Positions 42,242 through 51,745 of a stretch of 64,000 nt of DNA are shown piece after piece; position 1 is the first letter of the stretch; every line of letters starts with the position of its first letter. Source of the DNA: JBQTII01 sp052387905 (GTDB lineage: Bacteria; Actinomycetota; Actinomycetes; Sporichthyales; Sporichthyaceae). Below the pieces are notes generated by a model. The model was given only the letters and a program-made list of their open reading frames with translations, made no database searches and was not told where the DNA came from. A program made the position numbers and the translations under genes. The stretch is taken from assembly GCA_052387905.1 (NCBI GenBank), contig JBQTIR010000024.1:62001-126000 (forward strand), written 5' to 3'.

Positions 42242-42924
42242 ACAACGGGGTGGCAACGTCACCGGGTATCCCGGTGCAACAGGTCAACGGGCTCGCCCAG
42301 GCTCCTTCGGGCCGCACTGCGCTTCCGACCCGCGGGCGGCGTCCGGGATTGATCGCGGTTGCGGTCCTGCTCATCGTCGGCTTCGCCCTCAGCGGCACCG
42401 TGCTTGTCTCGCGGGCGGGTGACACGACCGAAGTTCTGATCGCATCCCGTGCAGTACCGGCCGGGCATGTCATCGAGGCGGGTGACGTCGCCGCCGTACG
42501 CCTCTCGGGCTCAGTGCGGGCGATCGCGGCCGGGGAGCTGCGGACTGTGCTTGGCAGCACTGCCGCGGTGGGCCTGGTCGGTGGGCAGGTGCTGAACCGG
42601 GACATGCTGACGACCGCTGCGGTACCCGCCGAGGGGCAGGCGATGGTCGGGCTTGCACTGCGGTCAGGCCAGTTCCCGGCCGACGGTCTGAGTGTTGGCG
42701 ACCGGGTCCTGGCCGTCATGCTCCCGGCAGCTGGCGCGGCGGCGTCGACGGTAGAAGCGGCGAAGGCACTGACAGTTGCTCAGATCTATGGTCTCCGGCC
42801 GGACGACTCTGGCGGTACGGACACGCTCGTGACGCTGGTCGTGCCTCTGGAGTTCGCGGGACGAATCCTCGCCCACGGCTCCGCCGGTCGACTAGGGCTG
42901 GTCAAGGTCGCGGTGACCCAATGA
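42238..42924 (+). CDS. SAF-domain protein (CpaB/RcpC-like)
   Basis: A 228-residue protein with one N-terminal membrane helix (GLIAVAVLLIVGFALSGTVL) and an SAF domain (VLIASRAVPAGHVIEAGDV). The family lines the Tad/Flp pilus outer apparatus. Overlaps of 4 bases on both sides place it firmly in the operon between the exported protein and the TadZ-like ATPase. Confidence 0.82.
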   Translation: MNNGVATSPGIPVQQVNGLAQAPSGRTALPTRGRRPGLIAVAVLLIVGFALSGTVLVSRAGDTTEVLIASRAVPAGHVIEAGDVAAVRLSGSVRAIAAGELRTVLGSTAAVGLVGGQVLNRDMLTTAAVPAEGQAMVGLALRSGQFPADGLSVGDRVLAVMLPAAGAAASTVEAAKALTVAQIYGLRPDDSGGTDTLVTLVVPLEFAGRILAHGSAGRLGLVKVAVTQ

Positions 42925-43727
42925 CGTTGATCGCGCTGTTCTCCGACAAGGGCAGCCCCGGGGTCACTACTCTCGGGCTCGCGCTGGCGCAAGTGTGGCC
43001 GCGCCCGTTGGTTCTGGTCGAGCTCGACCCCGCCGGCGGTGACCTCGCGCTTCGCCTGACCGACCATCACGCTCGACCTGTCCTGCGCCCCGAACCTGGA
43101 CTGTTGACGCTCGCCGCCGCCGCACGGCGGGACTCCGCGACGAGCCTGTGGGACCACGGCCAGCCGCTTCTTGCGGGCGGCAGGGCGCTGGTGATTCCGG
43201 GTCTGTCCGCCCCCGAACAGGGCGCGGCGATGCGGAGCCTCTGGGAGCTGGCGATCAATTCCCTGGGGACCGTCGGCGACGGTGACGTCATCGCCGATCT
43301 CGGCCGCCTCGACATCGGCAGCCCGGTGCTGTCGGCTGCTGGCGAGGCGGATGTCCTGGTCGCTGTCGGGCGGGCCGAGCCGGCGGCGATGCTCCGCCTT
43401 CGTGACCGGCTCAGTCACGTCTTGGAAGCGCTGGGACCGAAGCCCGATCGCAGGGCCTTGGTTGTGTTGGTCGCCGAGGACCGCCGCAGCGCCGAGGCCG
43501 CAGCCGCGATGCGCGAGGTTCTGGCTCGCGGTGACGTTCCGGCCGAGGTCGCTGGAATCTTCGCCCTGGACCCCAGCTCGGTCGCCGACCTCTACACCAC
43601 GGAATCCGCGCCCCGGCTGCAGCGGTCCCTGCTGATGCGCACTTCTCGCGCCTTGGCTACCCACATCAGCGCAAATGCGGCCCCAGCGCCGGCGCGCGGG
43701 CGACGCCTGTTGGCGAGGACGCGATGA
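42921..43727 (+). CDS. TadZ/CpaE-like ParA-type ATPase
   Basis: A 268-residue MinD/ParA-type protein: deviant Walker A in SDKGSPGVTTLGLALAQ, and the Asp of the second motif in LVLVELDPAGGD. TadZ/CpaE proteins place the pilus machine in the cell. There is no receiver domain in front, unlike CpaE. Overlaps of 4 bases on each side. Confidence 0.8.
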   Translation: MTLIALFSDKGSPGVTTLGLALAQVWPRPLVLVELDPAGGDLALRLTDHHARPVLRPEPGLLTLAAAARRDSATSLWDHGQPLLAGGRALVIPGLSAPEQGAAMRSLWELAINSLGTVGDGDVIADLGRLDIGSPVLSAAGEADVLVAVGRAEPAAMLRLRDRLSHVLEALGPKPDRRALVVLVAEDRRSAEAAAAMREVLARGDVPAEVAGIFALDPSSVADLYTTESAPRLQRSLLMRTSRALATHISANAAPAPARGRRLLARTR

Positions 43728-45091
43728 CCGTCATGACGTCGGGTCCGGTCGCGGACCCCACGGTGGTGCGCAGGCTGCAGGGCGAGGTGGCCCAACGCCT
43801 CGCCGCTGTCGACCGTGAGCGCCGCGACTCCGGCCGCTCGGCGCTCACCGGTGACGACCAACATCAACACGCTCACGCCGTCATCTCGGGGGTCGTGGCC
43901 GGTGAGGTGTCCCGGATCCTGCATGCAGGGGAGCAGCCGCCGTCCCCGGCTGTCGAGTTGGCGCTCGCGGGAGCGGTGTTCGCGGGGCTGTTCGGTGCGG
44001 GCAGGTTGCAGATCCTGCTCGATGACCCGTCGATCGAGAACGTCGACATCAACGGCTGCGACGACGTCTTCGTCTCCTACGCGGACGGTCGCCGCGAACG
44101 CGTCGGCCCGGTCGCGGCCTCCGATGCCGAGCTGATCGAACAGGTCCAGGTCCTCGCCGCGTACGCGGGGTTGAACGCCCGGGTGTTCGACGACGCGAAC
44201 CCCGAGCTTGACCTGCGCCTACCCGACGGCACCCGGCTCTCCGCGGTGCGACGAGTGACCGCCCGGCCGGCGGTGTCATTGCGCCGGCACCGTTATCCGC
44301 GGGTGTTCCTGGCTGATCTGGTTGCCAACGGGACGCTCTCGGCAGACCTCGCGGCGTTCTTGTCCGCCGTGGTGCGGGCCCGGCGCAACGTGATGATCGC
44401 GGGGGAGACCGACTCGGGGAAGACGACGCTCTTACGCGCGATGGTCAACGAGATCGACCCGCGCGAGCGCCTGTGCACCGTGGAGAACAGCCTCGAGCTC
44501 GGCCTTCGCGTGCACCCGGACCTGCACCCCGACGTCGTGGAGCTGGAAGCTGCACCGGCCAACAGCGAAGGCGTCGGCGAGGTCGGCATGGCGCAGCTGG
44601 TGCGCCGGACCCTGCGGATGAACCCCGACCGGGTCATCGTCGGGGAGGTGCTCGGCCCAGAGGTCGTCACCATGCTCAACGCCATGAGCCAGGGCAACGA
44701 CGGATCCCTGTCGACCATCCACGCCCGCAGCCCGCGCGGGGTGTTCGACCGCATCGCCACCTACGCCCGCCAGGCCGCCGAACGCCTCGACCTGGAAGCC
44801 ACCCACCAGCTCATCGCCGGCGGCGAGGGCGGCACCGGGGCGCTGGACTTCGTCGTTTTCATGCGCAAGACCCGCGCCGACGGCGCGCTCGGTCTAGCGA
44901 TCGACTGCACAGTGTCGACGCGCCGGTTCGTGTCCGCGGTTCTGGAGGTCAACGGCTTCGACCACCGGGTCCAGGCCAGCGAGATCTTCACACCAGGCGC
45001 CGACGGGCGAGCCGTCCGCAACGACATGGTTCCCATCGGGTGCGTCAACGATCTGATCACCGCTGGCTACCACCCGAACACCTCGTACTGA
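43724..45091 (+). CDS. cpaF: CpaF/TadA secretion ATPase
   Basis: A 455-residue hexameric ATPase that powers pilin assembly. Walker A is GETDSGKTT (227-235), the Walker B region is RVIVGEVLGPEV, and the His box GSLSTIHARSPRG. The N-domain has DPSIENVDINGCDDVFV. A CpaF with a TadB/TadC pair is the hallmark of a Tad-type machine. Confidence 0.93.
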   Translation: MTVMTSGPVADPTVVRRLQGEVAQRLAAVDRERRDSGRSALTGDDQHQHAHAVISGVVAGEVSRILHAGEQPPSPAVELALAGAVFAGLFGAGRLQILLDDPSIENVDINGCDDVFVSYADGRRERVGPVAASDAELIEQVQVLAAYAGLNARVFDDANPELDLRLPDGTRLSAVRRVTARPAVSLRRHRYPRVFLADLVANGTLSADLAAFLSAVVRARRNVMIAGETDSGKTTLLRAMVNEIDPRERLCTVENSLELGLRVHPDLHPDVVELEAAPANSEGVGEVGMAQLVRRTLRMNPDRVIVGEVLGPEVVTMLNAMSQGNDGSLSTIHARSPRGVFDRIATYARQAAERLDLEATHQLIAGGEGGTGALDFVVFMRKTRADGALGLAIDCTVSTRRFVSAVLEVNGFDHRVQASEIFTPGADGRAVRNDMVPIGCVNDLITAGYHPNTSY

Positions 45092-45145
45092 CGCCACATC
45101 ACAACGCCTGGACGTACGACAACTGCACCTCGGGGGAGGGGACCG

Positions 45146-45997
45146 ATGGACACGACAACACTGGCCGCGCTTGCGGTGTTCGCCGGCTTGGGCGCCGGGG
45201 TGTGGCTGCTGCTTGTCGCCGTCATCGCGCCGCCGACGACATCGAAGCGGGCGGTGCCCTTCGCGATGCCGACAATGAACCGTCGCGTGCAGGTGGCGCT
45301 TGTGGTGGGTGTGGCGGTGGCGATCCTGACGCGCTGGCCGGTCGCCGCCCTCGCGGCGGTAGCTCTCGTGTGGGCCTGGCCGTGGCTGTTCGGTGGCGGA
45401 ACCACCGCCGCAGCCGCGATCGACCGCCTCGAAGCACTCGCCGGCTGGACCGAGAGCCTCAATGACACCATCGCCGGGGCAATCGGTCTGGAGGAGGCGA
45501 TCCCCGCGACCGCCGGTGTGGCCGCCCCACCGCTGCGGCCCCATGTGGACCGCCTCGTCGAGCGACTGCGGGCCCGCGAGCCGCTGCCCGATGCGCTCAC
45601 CCGGTTCGCCGACGACCTCGACGATCCCTCGGCTGACCTCGTCGCCGCGGCGCTGATCCTCAACGCCCGGCTACGTGGCCCGGGCCTGCGCGCAACCCTG
45701 GAAGCCCTCGCCTGCTCGGCCCGCGACGAACTGGATCTGCGCCGCAAGATTGAGGCAGGGCGACGGGCGCTGCGCACGGGCGTGAAGATCATCGTCGGCA
45801 CGACCGTCGGCTTCGTCGGCGCGCTCGCCGGGTTGAACTCCGCCTACCTCGACCCCTACGACACCGCCACTGGCCAGGCCGTCCTGGTCCTCGTCGCAGC
45901 AGTGTTCGCGGTGGCGTTCGCGTGGCTACGCAACCTCGGCACCTCCACCGCGACACCGCGACTGCTCACCCGCGCCGGGGGCGGTGGGCTCCGGTGA
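45146..45997 (+). CDS. TadB-like pilus platform protein
   Basis: A 283-residue membrane protein: two N-terminal helices, a cytoplasmic T2SF/GspF domain (RLEALAGWTESLNDTIAGAI and LEALACSARDELDLRRKIEA), and two C-terminal helices. Family position and the following homologue fit TadB. ATG 45146 has GGGGAGGGG upstream. The next gene's GTG overlaps its stop. Confidence 0.82.
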   Translation: MDTTTLAALAVFAGLGAGVWLLLVAVIAPPTTSKRAVPFAMPTMNRRVQVALVVGVAVAILTRWPVAALAAVALVWAWPWLFGGGTTAAAAIDRLEALAGWTESLNDTIAGAIGLEEAIPATAGVAAPPLRPHVDRLVERLRAREPLPDALTRFADDLDDPSADLVAAALILNARLRGPGLRATLEALACSARDELDLRRKIEAGRRALRTGVKIIVGTTVGFVGALAGLNSAYLDPYDTATGQAVLVLVAAVFAVAFAWLRNLGTSTATPRLLTRAGGGGLR

Positions 45998-46917
45998 CCA
46001 CCGCCATCGTCGTGTTCGCCGCCCTGGGAGCCGCCGTCGTCGGACTGCTCGCCCTTCTCGTCCCGCAGCGGCCCGGATTGCTCGCCGCAATCGGTCGCCT
46101 GGACGCCGCGCGTACCGCTGTCCCCACAGGGGTCCGCCCGGTTGATGGTCCGTCCTGGGCGGACCGTCAAGCCCAGCTCGGTCGCCTCCTCGGTGATCGG
46201 CTGGCACCGAGGCTCCGGCCGGGTCGTACCCCCCACGACCCGGCCGGACGCCAGTGCGACCTCGCCATCACCGGACGTAGCGACGACCTACTCATGGGCC
46301 GGCAAGTCCTCACCGGCCTCGTCGGACTCCTCGCGCTGCCGATGCTGGCCGTCGCCCTCGCACCCGCCGGGGCGCGGCTACCGGGCGCGGTGCTGCTGAT
46401 CGGATCGCCGATCCTCGCGCTTGCCTTCGGATTCCTGCCGCAGTTCGCCCTGCGCAAGGACGCCGAATCCAAACGCGCCGAGTTCCGCCGCGCGCTGAGC
46501 TGCTACCTCGACCTGGTCGCGATGAGCATGGCCGGCGGCCGAGGCGCCCCGCAGGCGCTGTCCGAAGCCGCCGACCTCTCCGATGGCTGGACACACCGCC
46601 TGATTGCCGACGCACTGGCGACCGCGCGCCTGTCCGGCACCAACGCCTGGCATGGCCTCGGCGAACTCGGGCGCCGCATCGGCGTACCCGAGCTATGCGA
46701 ACTCGCCGGTGCCCTCGCTCTCGTCGGCGACCACGGCGCCCGGGTCCGCGACACCCTCAGCGCCCGCGCGGCCACCCTGCGCCGACGAGCCCTCACCGAC
46801 GCCGAAGGCAACGCAGCCCAGGCCGACCAATCGATGCGTATCGCCCAGGTCCTGCTCGCGCTCGGCTTCCTGATCCTCATCGCCTACCCCGCACTCGCAG
46901 CCGTTCTCGCCCTCTAA
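45994..46917 (+). CDS. TadC-like pilus platform protein
   Basis: A 307-residue homologue of the gene before. T2SF features are RRALSCYLDLVAMSMAGGRG and LGRRIGVPELCELAGALALV, with four helices. GTG 45994 overlaps the TadB stop; the longer frame upstream is antisense-like and was dropped. A 44-base gap follows, before the pilin gene. Confidence 0.82.
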   Translation: MTTAIVVFAALGAAVVGLLALLVPQRPGLLAAIGRLDAARTAVPTGVRPVDGPSWADRQAQLGRLLGDRLAPRLRPGRTPHDPAGRQCDLAITGRSDDLLMGRQVLTGLVGLLALPMLAVALAPAGARLPGAVLLIGSPILALAFGFLPQFALRKDAESKRAEFRRALSCYLDLVAMSMAGGRGAPQALSEAADLSDGWTHRLIADALATARLSGTNAWHGLGELGRRIGVPELCELAGALALVGDHGARVRDTLSARAATLRRRALTDAEGNAAQADQSMRIAQVLLALGFLILIAYPALAAVLAL

Positions 46918-46961
46918 CCCAACGATTATCTGACGCCGCATCAGCAACTACTGGGGGACAC

Positions 46962-47180
46962 ATGCCGGAACTGATCTACCTCTCCGCGCTGGCGACCACG
47001 ATCCGCGCCCGACACCGCACCGCGATGGAGGACGCAGCCACAGAGGGGCGCCCCCGCGACGCCGGCGACATCGTCCAGTACGTCGTGATCACCGCGGCGC
47101 TGGCGATCGCCGCCGTCGCGATCGTGGCGATCATCGTCGCCAAGATCACCAGCAAGGCCAACAGCCTGCAGACGGAGTAG
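46962..47180 (+). CDS. Flp-like pilin candidate
   Basis: A 72-residue protein: hydrophilic leader (RARHRTAMEDAATEGRPRD), then AGDIVQYVVITAALAIAAVA with a long helix. The Flp consensus is Gly then a Glu-Tyr pair; here Gly-Asp-Ile-Val-Gln-Tyr has Gln where Glu is usual and is one residue shorter. Position after TadC supports the major pilin. ATG 46962 follows GGGGGACA. Confidence 0.7.
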   Translation: MPELIYLSALATTIRARHRTAMEDAATEGRPRDAGDIVQYVVITAALAIAAVAIVAIIVAKITSKANSLQTE

Positions 47181-47183
47181 CCG

Positions 47184-47642
47184 ATGCTCCCCGCCACTCA
47201 CCGTCTTCGCCGTGCGCCGGATCGCCAACGTCGGCGGTCCGCACGCACCACCGGCGTGCCGCGCGACGCCGGGACCAGCACCGTCGAGCTCGTCATCACC
47301 ATGCCTGCTCTGCTGATCGGTGTTTTCACGATTATCCAGATCGGACTGTGGATGCACGCCCAGCACGCCGCGCTCGCCGCCGCGCAGGACGGCGTCCGGA
47401 TCGCACGCTCCTACGACGGCACCGAGGCCGACGCCCGCGCGCGGACGATAGCCAACCTCAACCACCTGGCCCCGACGATCCTGCGGAGCCCGACCGTCGA
47501 GGTGACCCGCACCGCGGACACCGCAACTGTCAGCGTCCGAGGCAACGCCACCTCGATCCTGGGCATCTTCGCCTTGCGTGTCCACGAGGAGGCCCGCGGA
47601 CCGGTCGAGCGGTTCATCCCGACCGGCGGGAGCGCGCGATGA
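47184..47642 (+). CDS. TadE-like minor pilin (first)
   Basis: A 152-residue protein with a basic leader and DAGTSTVELVITMPALLIGV, the Glu-containing TadE/pseudopilin helix, and a small beta domain after it. It starts three bases after the pilin stop. TadE proteins are cleaved by TadV and act in pilus assembly. Confidence 0.82.
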   Translation: MLPATHRLRRAPDRQRRRSARTTGVPRDAGTSTVELVITMPALLIGVFTIIQIGLWMHAQHAALAAAQDGVRIARSYDGTEADARARTIANLNHLAPTILRSPTVEVTRTADTATVSVRGNATSILGIFALRVHEEARGPVERFIPTGGSAR

Positions 47643-48064
47643 CACCGCAGCTGGTGGCGGAGCGTCGACCCCGGGACGCCGGTTCGGTCGCCGTCGAGGT
47701 CGTTCTGGTGGCGCCGCTGCTGATCGTGCTGCTCGTCTTGGTCGCCGGCCTCGGTCGGATCGCGCACACCCGCGGGCAGGTCGACGGCGCCGCCGCCGAC
47801 GCAGCCCGCTCCGCCTCGCTGGAACGCACCGGGGCAGCTGCGCAACGCGCGGGTGAGAGCGCCGCCCGCGCCTATCTCGGCGACCGGGCCTGCCAACAGC
47901 TCGACGTCGCCATCGACACCGCCAAGCTGCGACCCGGCGGAACCGTCAGCGCCCAGCTGCGCTGCACCGCATCCCTGGCCGGCCTCGGCATGGCCGGCCT
48001 GCCCGGCAGCCGTGCATTCACCGCGACCGCGGTCGCCCCGATCGACACCTACCGAGGACAGTGA
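47639..48064 (+). CDS. TadE-like minor pilin (second)
   Basis: A 141-residue protein with RDAGSVAVEVVLVAPLLIVL as the pseudopilin helix (Glu present) and a Cys-containing C-domain (GDRACQQLDVAI and AQLRCTASLAG). ATG 47639 overlaps the previous stop (ATGA). Confidence 0.82.
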   Translation: MTPQLVAERRPRDAGSVAVEVVLVAPLLIVLLVLVAGLGRIAHTRGQVDGAAADAARSASLERTGAAAQRAGESAARAYLGDRACQQLDVAIDTAKLRPGGTVSAQLRCTASLAGLGMAGLPGSRAFTATAVAPIDTYRGQ

Positions 48065-48579
48065 CCACCTTGCCGCCACCGGCCGACCGCCTTGCGCCGT
48101 CCGTTCCAGAGCGCGAGAGCGCGCCGCGAGACGAAGGCGCCGTCACGCTCTTCGTCGTCGTGCTCTCGACGGCGTTGCTGGCGATGGCTGGCCTGGTGAT
48201 CGACGGCGGGTATGCCCTGGCGGCACGACAGGAAGCGTCCTCCGTCGCCGAGCAAGCAGCGCGCGCCGGCGCGGACGCGCTCTCCCCGTCCAGCCTGCAC
48301 AGCAGCGGGCCGCTACGGCTCGATCCCGCCGCTGCCCGCCGCGCTGCCGAGAGTTACCTCGCCACCACCGGCCACGACGGACAGACCAGCGTGGCCGGTG
48401 ACGCCGTCACTGTGACCGTGCGCATCACCCGGCCTACGGCGATCCTCTCCGCGATCGGCATCGAGGACCTGTCCTCCTCCGCCACGGCCACCGCTCGCGG
48501 GCTGACCGGCATCGACCGGCCCAATGCGAGCGCGCTGGATGGAACCCCGCTCGACTCCGCCAAGGAGGCGTCCCGATGA
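48061..48579 (+). CDS. TadG-like pilus protein
   Basis: A 172-residue protein with RDEGAVTLFVVVLSTALLAM, a DGGYALAARQEASSVAEQAA block typical of TadG/Tad N-terminal regions, and a short beta domain. No von Willebrand domain is present, so it is the short type. Overlaps of 4 bases on both sides. Confidence 0.8.
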   Translation: MTTLPPPADRLAPSVPERESAPRDEGAVTLFVVVLSTALLAMAGLVIDGGYALAARQEASSVAEQAARAGADALSPSSLHSSGPLRLDPAAARRAAESYLATTGHDGQTSVAGDAVTVTVRITRPTAILSAIGIEDLSSSATATARGLTGIDRPNASALDGTPLDSAKEASR

Positions 48580-51500
48580 CGACCCACGCACCTGATACCT
48601 CACCGGGTTCGACCCGGCGGCGCCGGACGACGGTCTGGCGGGGGCTCGGTGCGCTGCTGGCGATCGCTGCGCTCGTCGCCGGACCCCCCGTGGCGCTGCT
48701 CGCTGTGGTGGGTAACCCCGTTCCCCACCAGGTGCTGGTCGGTGGGCAGCTCACCGACGCCGCGGTCATCGGCATGCTCGCCGCGATCATTTGGGTGGCT
48801 TGGGCGCAGCTGATGCTCGTTGTCACGGTCGAGGCGATCGCCGCCGTGGGCGGGGGAGCGCTTCCACGACATATCCCGTGGTGCGGATTCCACCAGCACC
48901 TCGCCCGGCGCCTCGTGGTCGCGGCCTCACTCCTGCTCGCCGGGTCCAGCGCCGTGACGGCCACGGCCTCGGGGCCGGCGGCGGCCGCCGTCACGCAGAC
49001 CCTGGTGACCTCGTGCGCCGCCGCGACTGCCCAGGTTTCCGCGCCGGCCAATGTCACTGGCCCCTCCGTCGAGTTGCGACCGGTAGAGACGGAATCCGTC
49101 CAGCCCGTTGCTTCGGTCCGCCCCACCGTGGGCGAGGGCCGGACGAGCGAGGCGCAGCCCGCTCGGGCGCTCTGGTACGTCGTCAAGCCTCCCCATGGCC
49201 ACCGACACGACTCGCTGTGGGACATCGCCGAGCGCCACCTCGGCGACGGCTTGCGCTGGCGCGAGGTCTACGACCTCAACCGCGACCGACCCCAACCCGA
49301 CGGCCACCGACTCGAACTTGCCCGGCTGATCCAGCCAGGCTGGCGCCTGCTGATGCCCGCGGACGCAACCGGGATCTCCACCGAGGTCGAGCGCGACCGA
49401 CCGACCGCCGTGCCCGTGACGAAAGCGGCGCAGGCGGCGGCTAAGTCGCCGACGGGCGCCTCGCTGATTCCCCATGCTCGCGAGGCAACACCGCGAGTCC
49501 CCACCGCTCCGGCGCCTGCCGCGACCCCAGTTGCCGAGGCCCCATCTACAGCACGTGCAGACCAGGCACCCGGGGCGGCGAACGATCCCGCCACCGAACA
49601 CACGGACGACGATCCCGGAGTCCCCTTCGGCGCGCTCAGCATGGGCCTGGGCGTGCTCGCATGCGCCGGACTCACCGCCGAACTGGCTCGACGGCGCCGC
49701 CGGACCCAACGACACCGCCAGCCCGGTGAACGAATCCGCCGCCCCGACGTGGCGGCCGCGTCCGTCGAACGAGTCCTCCGCGCGGCAAATGCCGAGCTGA
49801 CCATCTACATCTTGCGCGACGCACTCAGAGCCCTCGCGGCGACTTGCTATCGAGAAGGGCGCGCGCTTCCCGACCTCCACGCCATCCAGTTGAACGCATC
49901 CAATGCCACGCTGCTGCTCGGCACCGAGAACCGCGATGCCGTCGCGCCCTTCGTTGCCGCGGGACCGCGCTCGTGGACCCTGGACGCCAGGGCCCTCACG
50001 GCGTCGGTCGAGGGTGGAGGCGCGGACCTCGAGGACGACGCGGTCGATCCGTACCCGGCGCTCGTCGCCCTCGGGGTGTGCGACGAGTCGATCCTGCTGG
50101 TCAACCTCGAAGCCGCCGGAACGCTGAATCTTGTCGGCGAGGCCGCCGACACGGCGCCGATCCTCAACGCCCTGATTGCCGAGCTGGGGACGAGCGCGCT
50201 GGCCGCGTCCGCGCAGCTGGTCCTCACTGGGTGCCCGCCGGAGCTTGTGTCGATCCTCGACGCCGGGCGTGTCACGGTCCTGGACACCCGCGAGGGAGCT
50301 GCGTGGGAGCAGTCTCGTCAACGCGACGTCGCAGCGATTCTCGCGAACGCGGGAGTCCCCGACCTCGCGGTCGCGCGCGCATCCCGTGTTGCCGCCGATG
50401 TCTGGGCACCGGCCGTCGTGATCCGCATGCACGGCACATCTGAGATCGACGCGGACGAGGCCAGCGCGGCGTCGCCGCGCAGCGGGCTGTGCGTCGTGAC
50501 GACTGGCACCTCGCCGGCGGGCCATGGGTGGACGCTTCGCGTCACTGACGGGCAGTGGACTCTCGACCCCGCCGGCTTCGACCTCGAACCCCAGCGCCTC
50601 GATCTGGCCACGCTCCCGGCGCTCGTCGACTTGCTCGACACGACGCTCGTCCCCGCACCGGAGTCCGCCCCGGACGTGGCTTCCGCCGTGTCGGCGACGT
50701 CAGACGGCAGCGAGCGCTCGCCTGCGGGCCCCGACGTTGACCTTGCCCCGCCGGCGGATAGCCGTGTGCCGTCGGTGCTGAGCGTGGCCGCAGCGGTCCC
50801 GGAACCTTTCAAGTCCGCCACCGGTCTCGGCACTTCTGATACCACCAAAATCGATGCGCCCCGAGTGCTCGTGCTCGGCCCGGTCGAGATCGAGGGCGTG
50901 TCTGACGACGGGGCGCCCGGTCGCCGCCGCAGAGCCACCGAACTCGTCGCCTACCTGGCGCTGCATCCTGGCGCCACGCAGTTCCAACTCGACGAGGCGT
51001 TGTGGCCGGGTATCCGCGTCTCCCGCAACACCCGAAACCCACTCGTTTCCCGGACGCGTCAATGGCTCGGGGCCAACCCGGCCGGTGAACCTCATCTCGG
51101 ACTCGTCGGCGAGGGTGGGCACTACACCCTTGCGCCCGCCGTCAGCTGCGACTGGAGCGATTTCTGCGTCGTCGCCAAGCGTGGCCTGGCGGCGGGCGCT
51201 GACGGCGCCGCCGATTTGATCGCGGCGCTGGAACTCGTCCGCGGTCGCCCGTTTCTCGGTGTCAATCCGGTCTCCTACGCCTGGGCCGAACCCGACACCC
51301 AGGACATGATCAGCTCAATCGTCGATGTGGCCCACTCCCTGGCCGACCTCAGTTTGGCGGCTGGAGATCTCCGACGCGCGCGCTGGGCGGCCTCGAAAGG
51401 CTTGGTGGCTGAACCGTTCGCAGAGCTGCTTTACGAGGATGCGATTCGTGCTGCGACTGCTCTCGGTGACGACGCGGAGGCGAGTCGAATGGTTGCGGCG

Positions 51501-51632
51501 CTGCGGCGGCAAGTTGCCGCACTCGAGCCGGAGGATGACATGGGGAACAAGGTCGCAAGCCTGCTTCAGCCAAAACGAGCCTCTGAGTCGGAGCTCGCCT
51601 CGCTGACTTCATGCAGGTCAGGCCTGGTCTGA
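48576..51632 (+). CDS. Large membrane protein with LysM-like and BTAD domains
   Basis: A 1018-residue protein. Two or three helices in residues 20-130, a LysM-like segment at about 200-262 (WYVVKPPHGHRHDSLWDIAE, LGDGLRWREVYDLNRDRP, LIQPGWRLLMP), a further helix near 350 (GVPFGALSMGLGVLACAGL), a cytoplasmic ATPase-like or regulator middle, and a SARP/BTAD-type C-terminus (about 765-1005: ATELVAYLALHPGATQFQLD and AELLYEDAIRAATALGDD). The LysM part would face the wall, the BTAD part the cytoplasm. This architecture recurs in actinobacterial Tad-type loci and might couple wall state to operon control. It is the last gene of the pilus operon. Confidence 0.82.
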   Translation: MTTHAPDTSPGSTRRRRTTVWRGLGALLAIAALVAGPPVALLAVVGNPVPHQVLVGGQLTDAAVIGMLAAIIWVAWAQLMLVVTVEAIAAVGGGALPRHIPWCGFHQHLARRLVVAASLLLAGSSAVTATASGPAAAAVTQTLVTSCAAATAQVSAPANVTGPSVELRPVETESVQPVASVRPTVGEGRTSEAQPARALWYVVKPPHGHRHDSLWDIAERHLGDGLRWREVYDLNRDRPQPDGHRLELARLIQPGWRLLMPADATGISTEVERDRPTAVPVTKAAQAAAKSPTGASLIPHAREATPRVPTAPAPAATPVAEAPSTARADQAPGAANDPATEHTDDDPGVPFGALSMGLGVLACAGLTAELARRRRRTQRHRQPGERIRRPDVAAASVERVLRAANAELTIYILRDALRALAATCYREGRALPDLHAIQLNASNATLLLGTENRDAVAPFVAAGPRSWTLDARALTASVEGGGADLEDDAVDPYPALVALGVCDESILLVNLEAAGTLNLVGEAADTAPILNALIAELGTSALAASAQLVLTGCPPELVSILDAGRVTVLDTREGAAWEQSRQRDVAAILANAGVPDLAVARASRVAADVWAPAVVIRMHGTSEIDADEASAASPRSGLCVVTTGTSPAGHGWTLRVTDGQWTLDPAGFDLEPQRLDLATLPALVDLLDTTLVPAPESAPDVASAVSATSDGSERSPAGPDVDLAPPADSRVPSVLSVAAAVPEPFKSATGLGTSDTTKIDAPRVLVLGPVEIEGVSDDGAPGRRRRATELVAYLALHPGATQFQLDEALWPGIRVSRNTRNPLVSRTRQWLGANPAGEPHLGLVGEGGHYTLAPAVSCDWSDFCVVAKRGLAAGADGAADLIAALELVRGRPFLGVNPVSYAWAEPDTQDMISSIVDVAHSLADLSLAAGDLRRARWAASKGLVAEPFAELLYEDAIRAATALGDDAEASRMVAALRRQVAALEPEDDMGNKVASLLQPKRASESELASLTSCRSGLV

Positions 51633-51745
51633 CCGCGATCGTAGGGCCGGGATGGAGACCCACGCGTCCGGGCTCACCACCTACGAGGAGCGACAGCGGC
51701 GTGTGGCTGACTACGAAGTCAGGGTCTCCCAGTAGCGTCGCCTCC

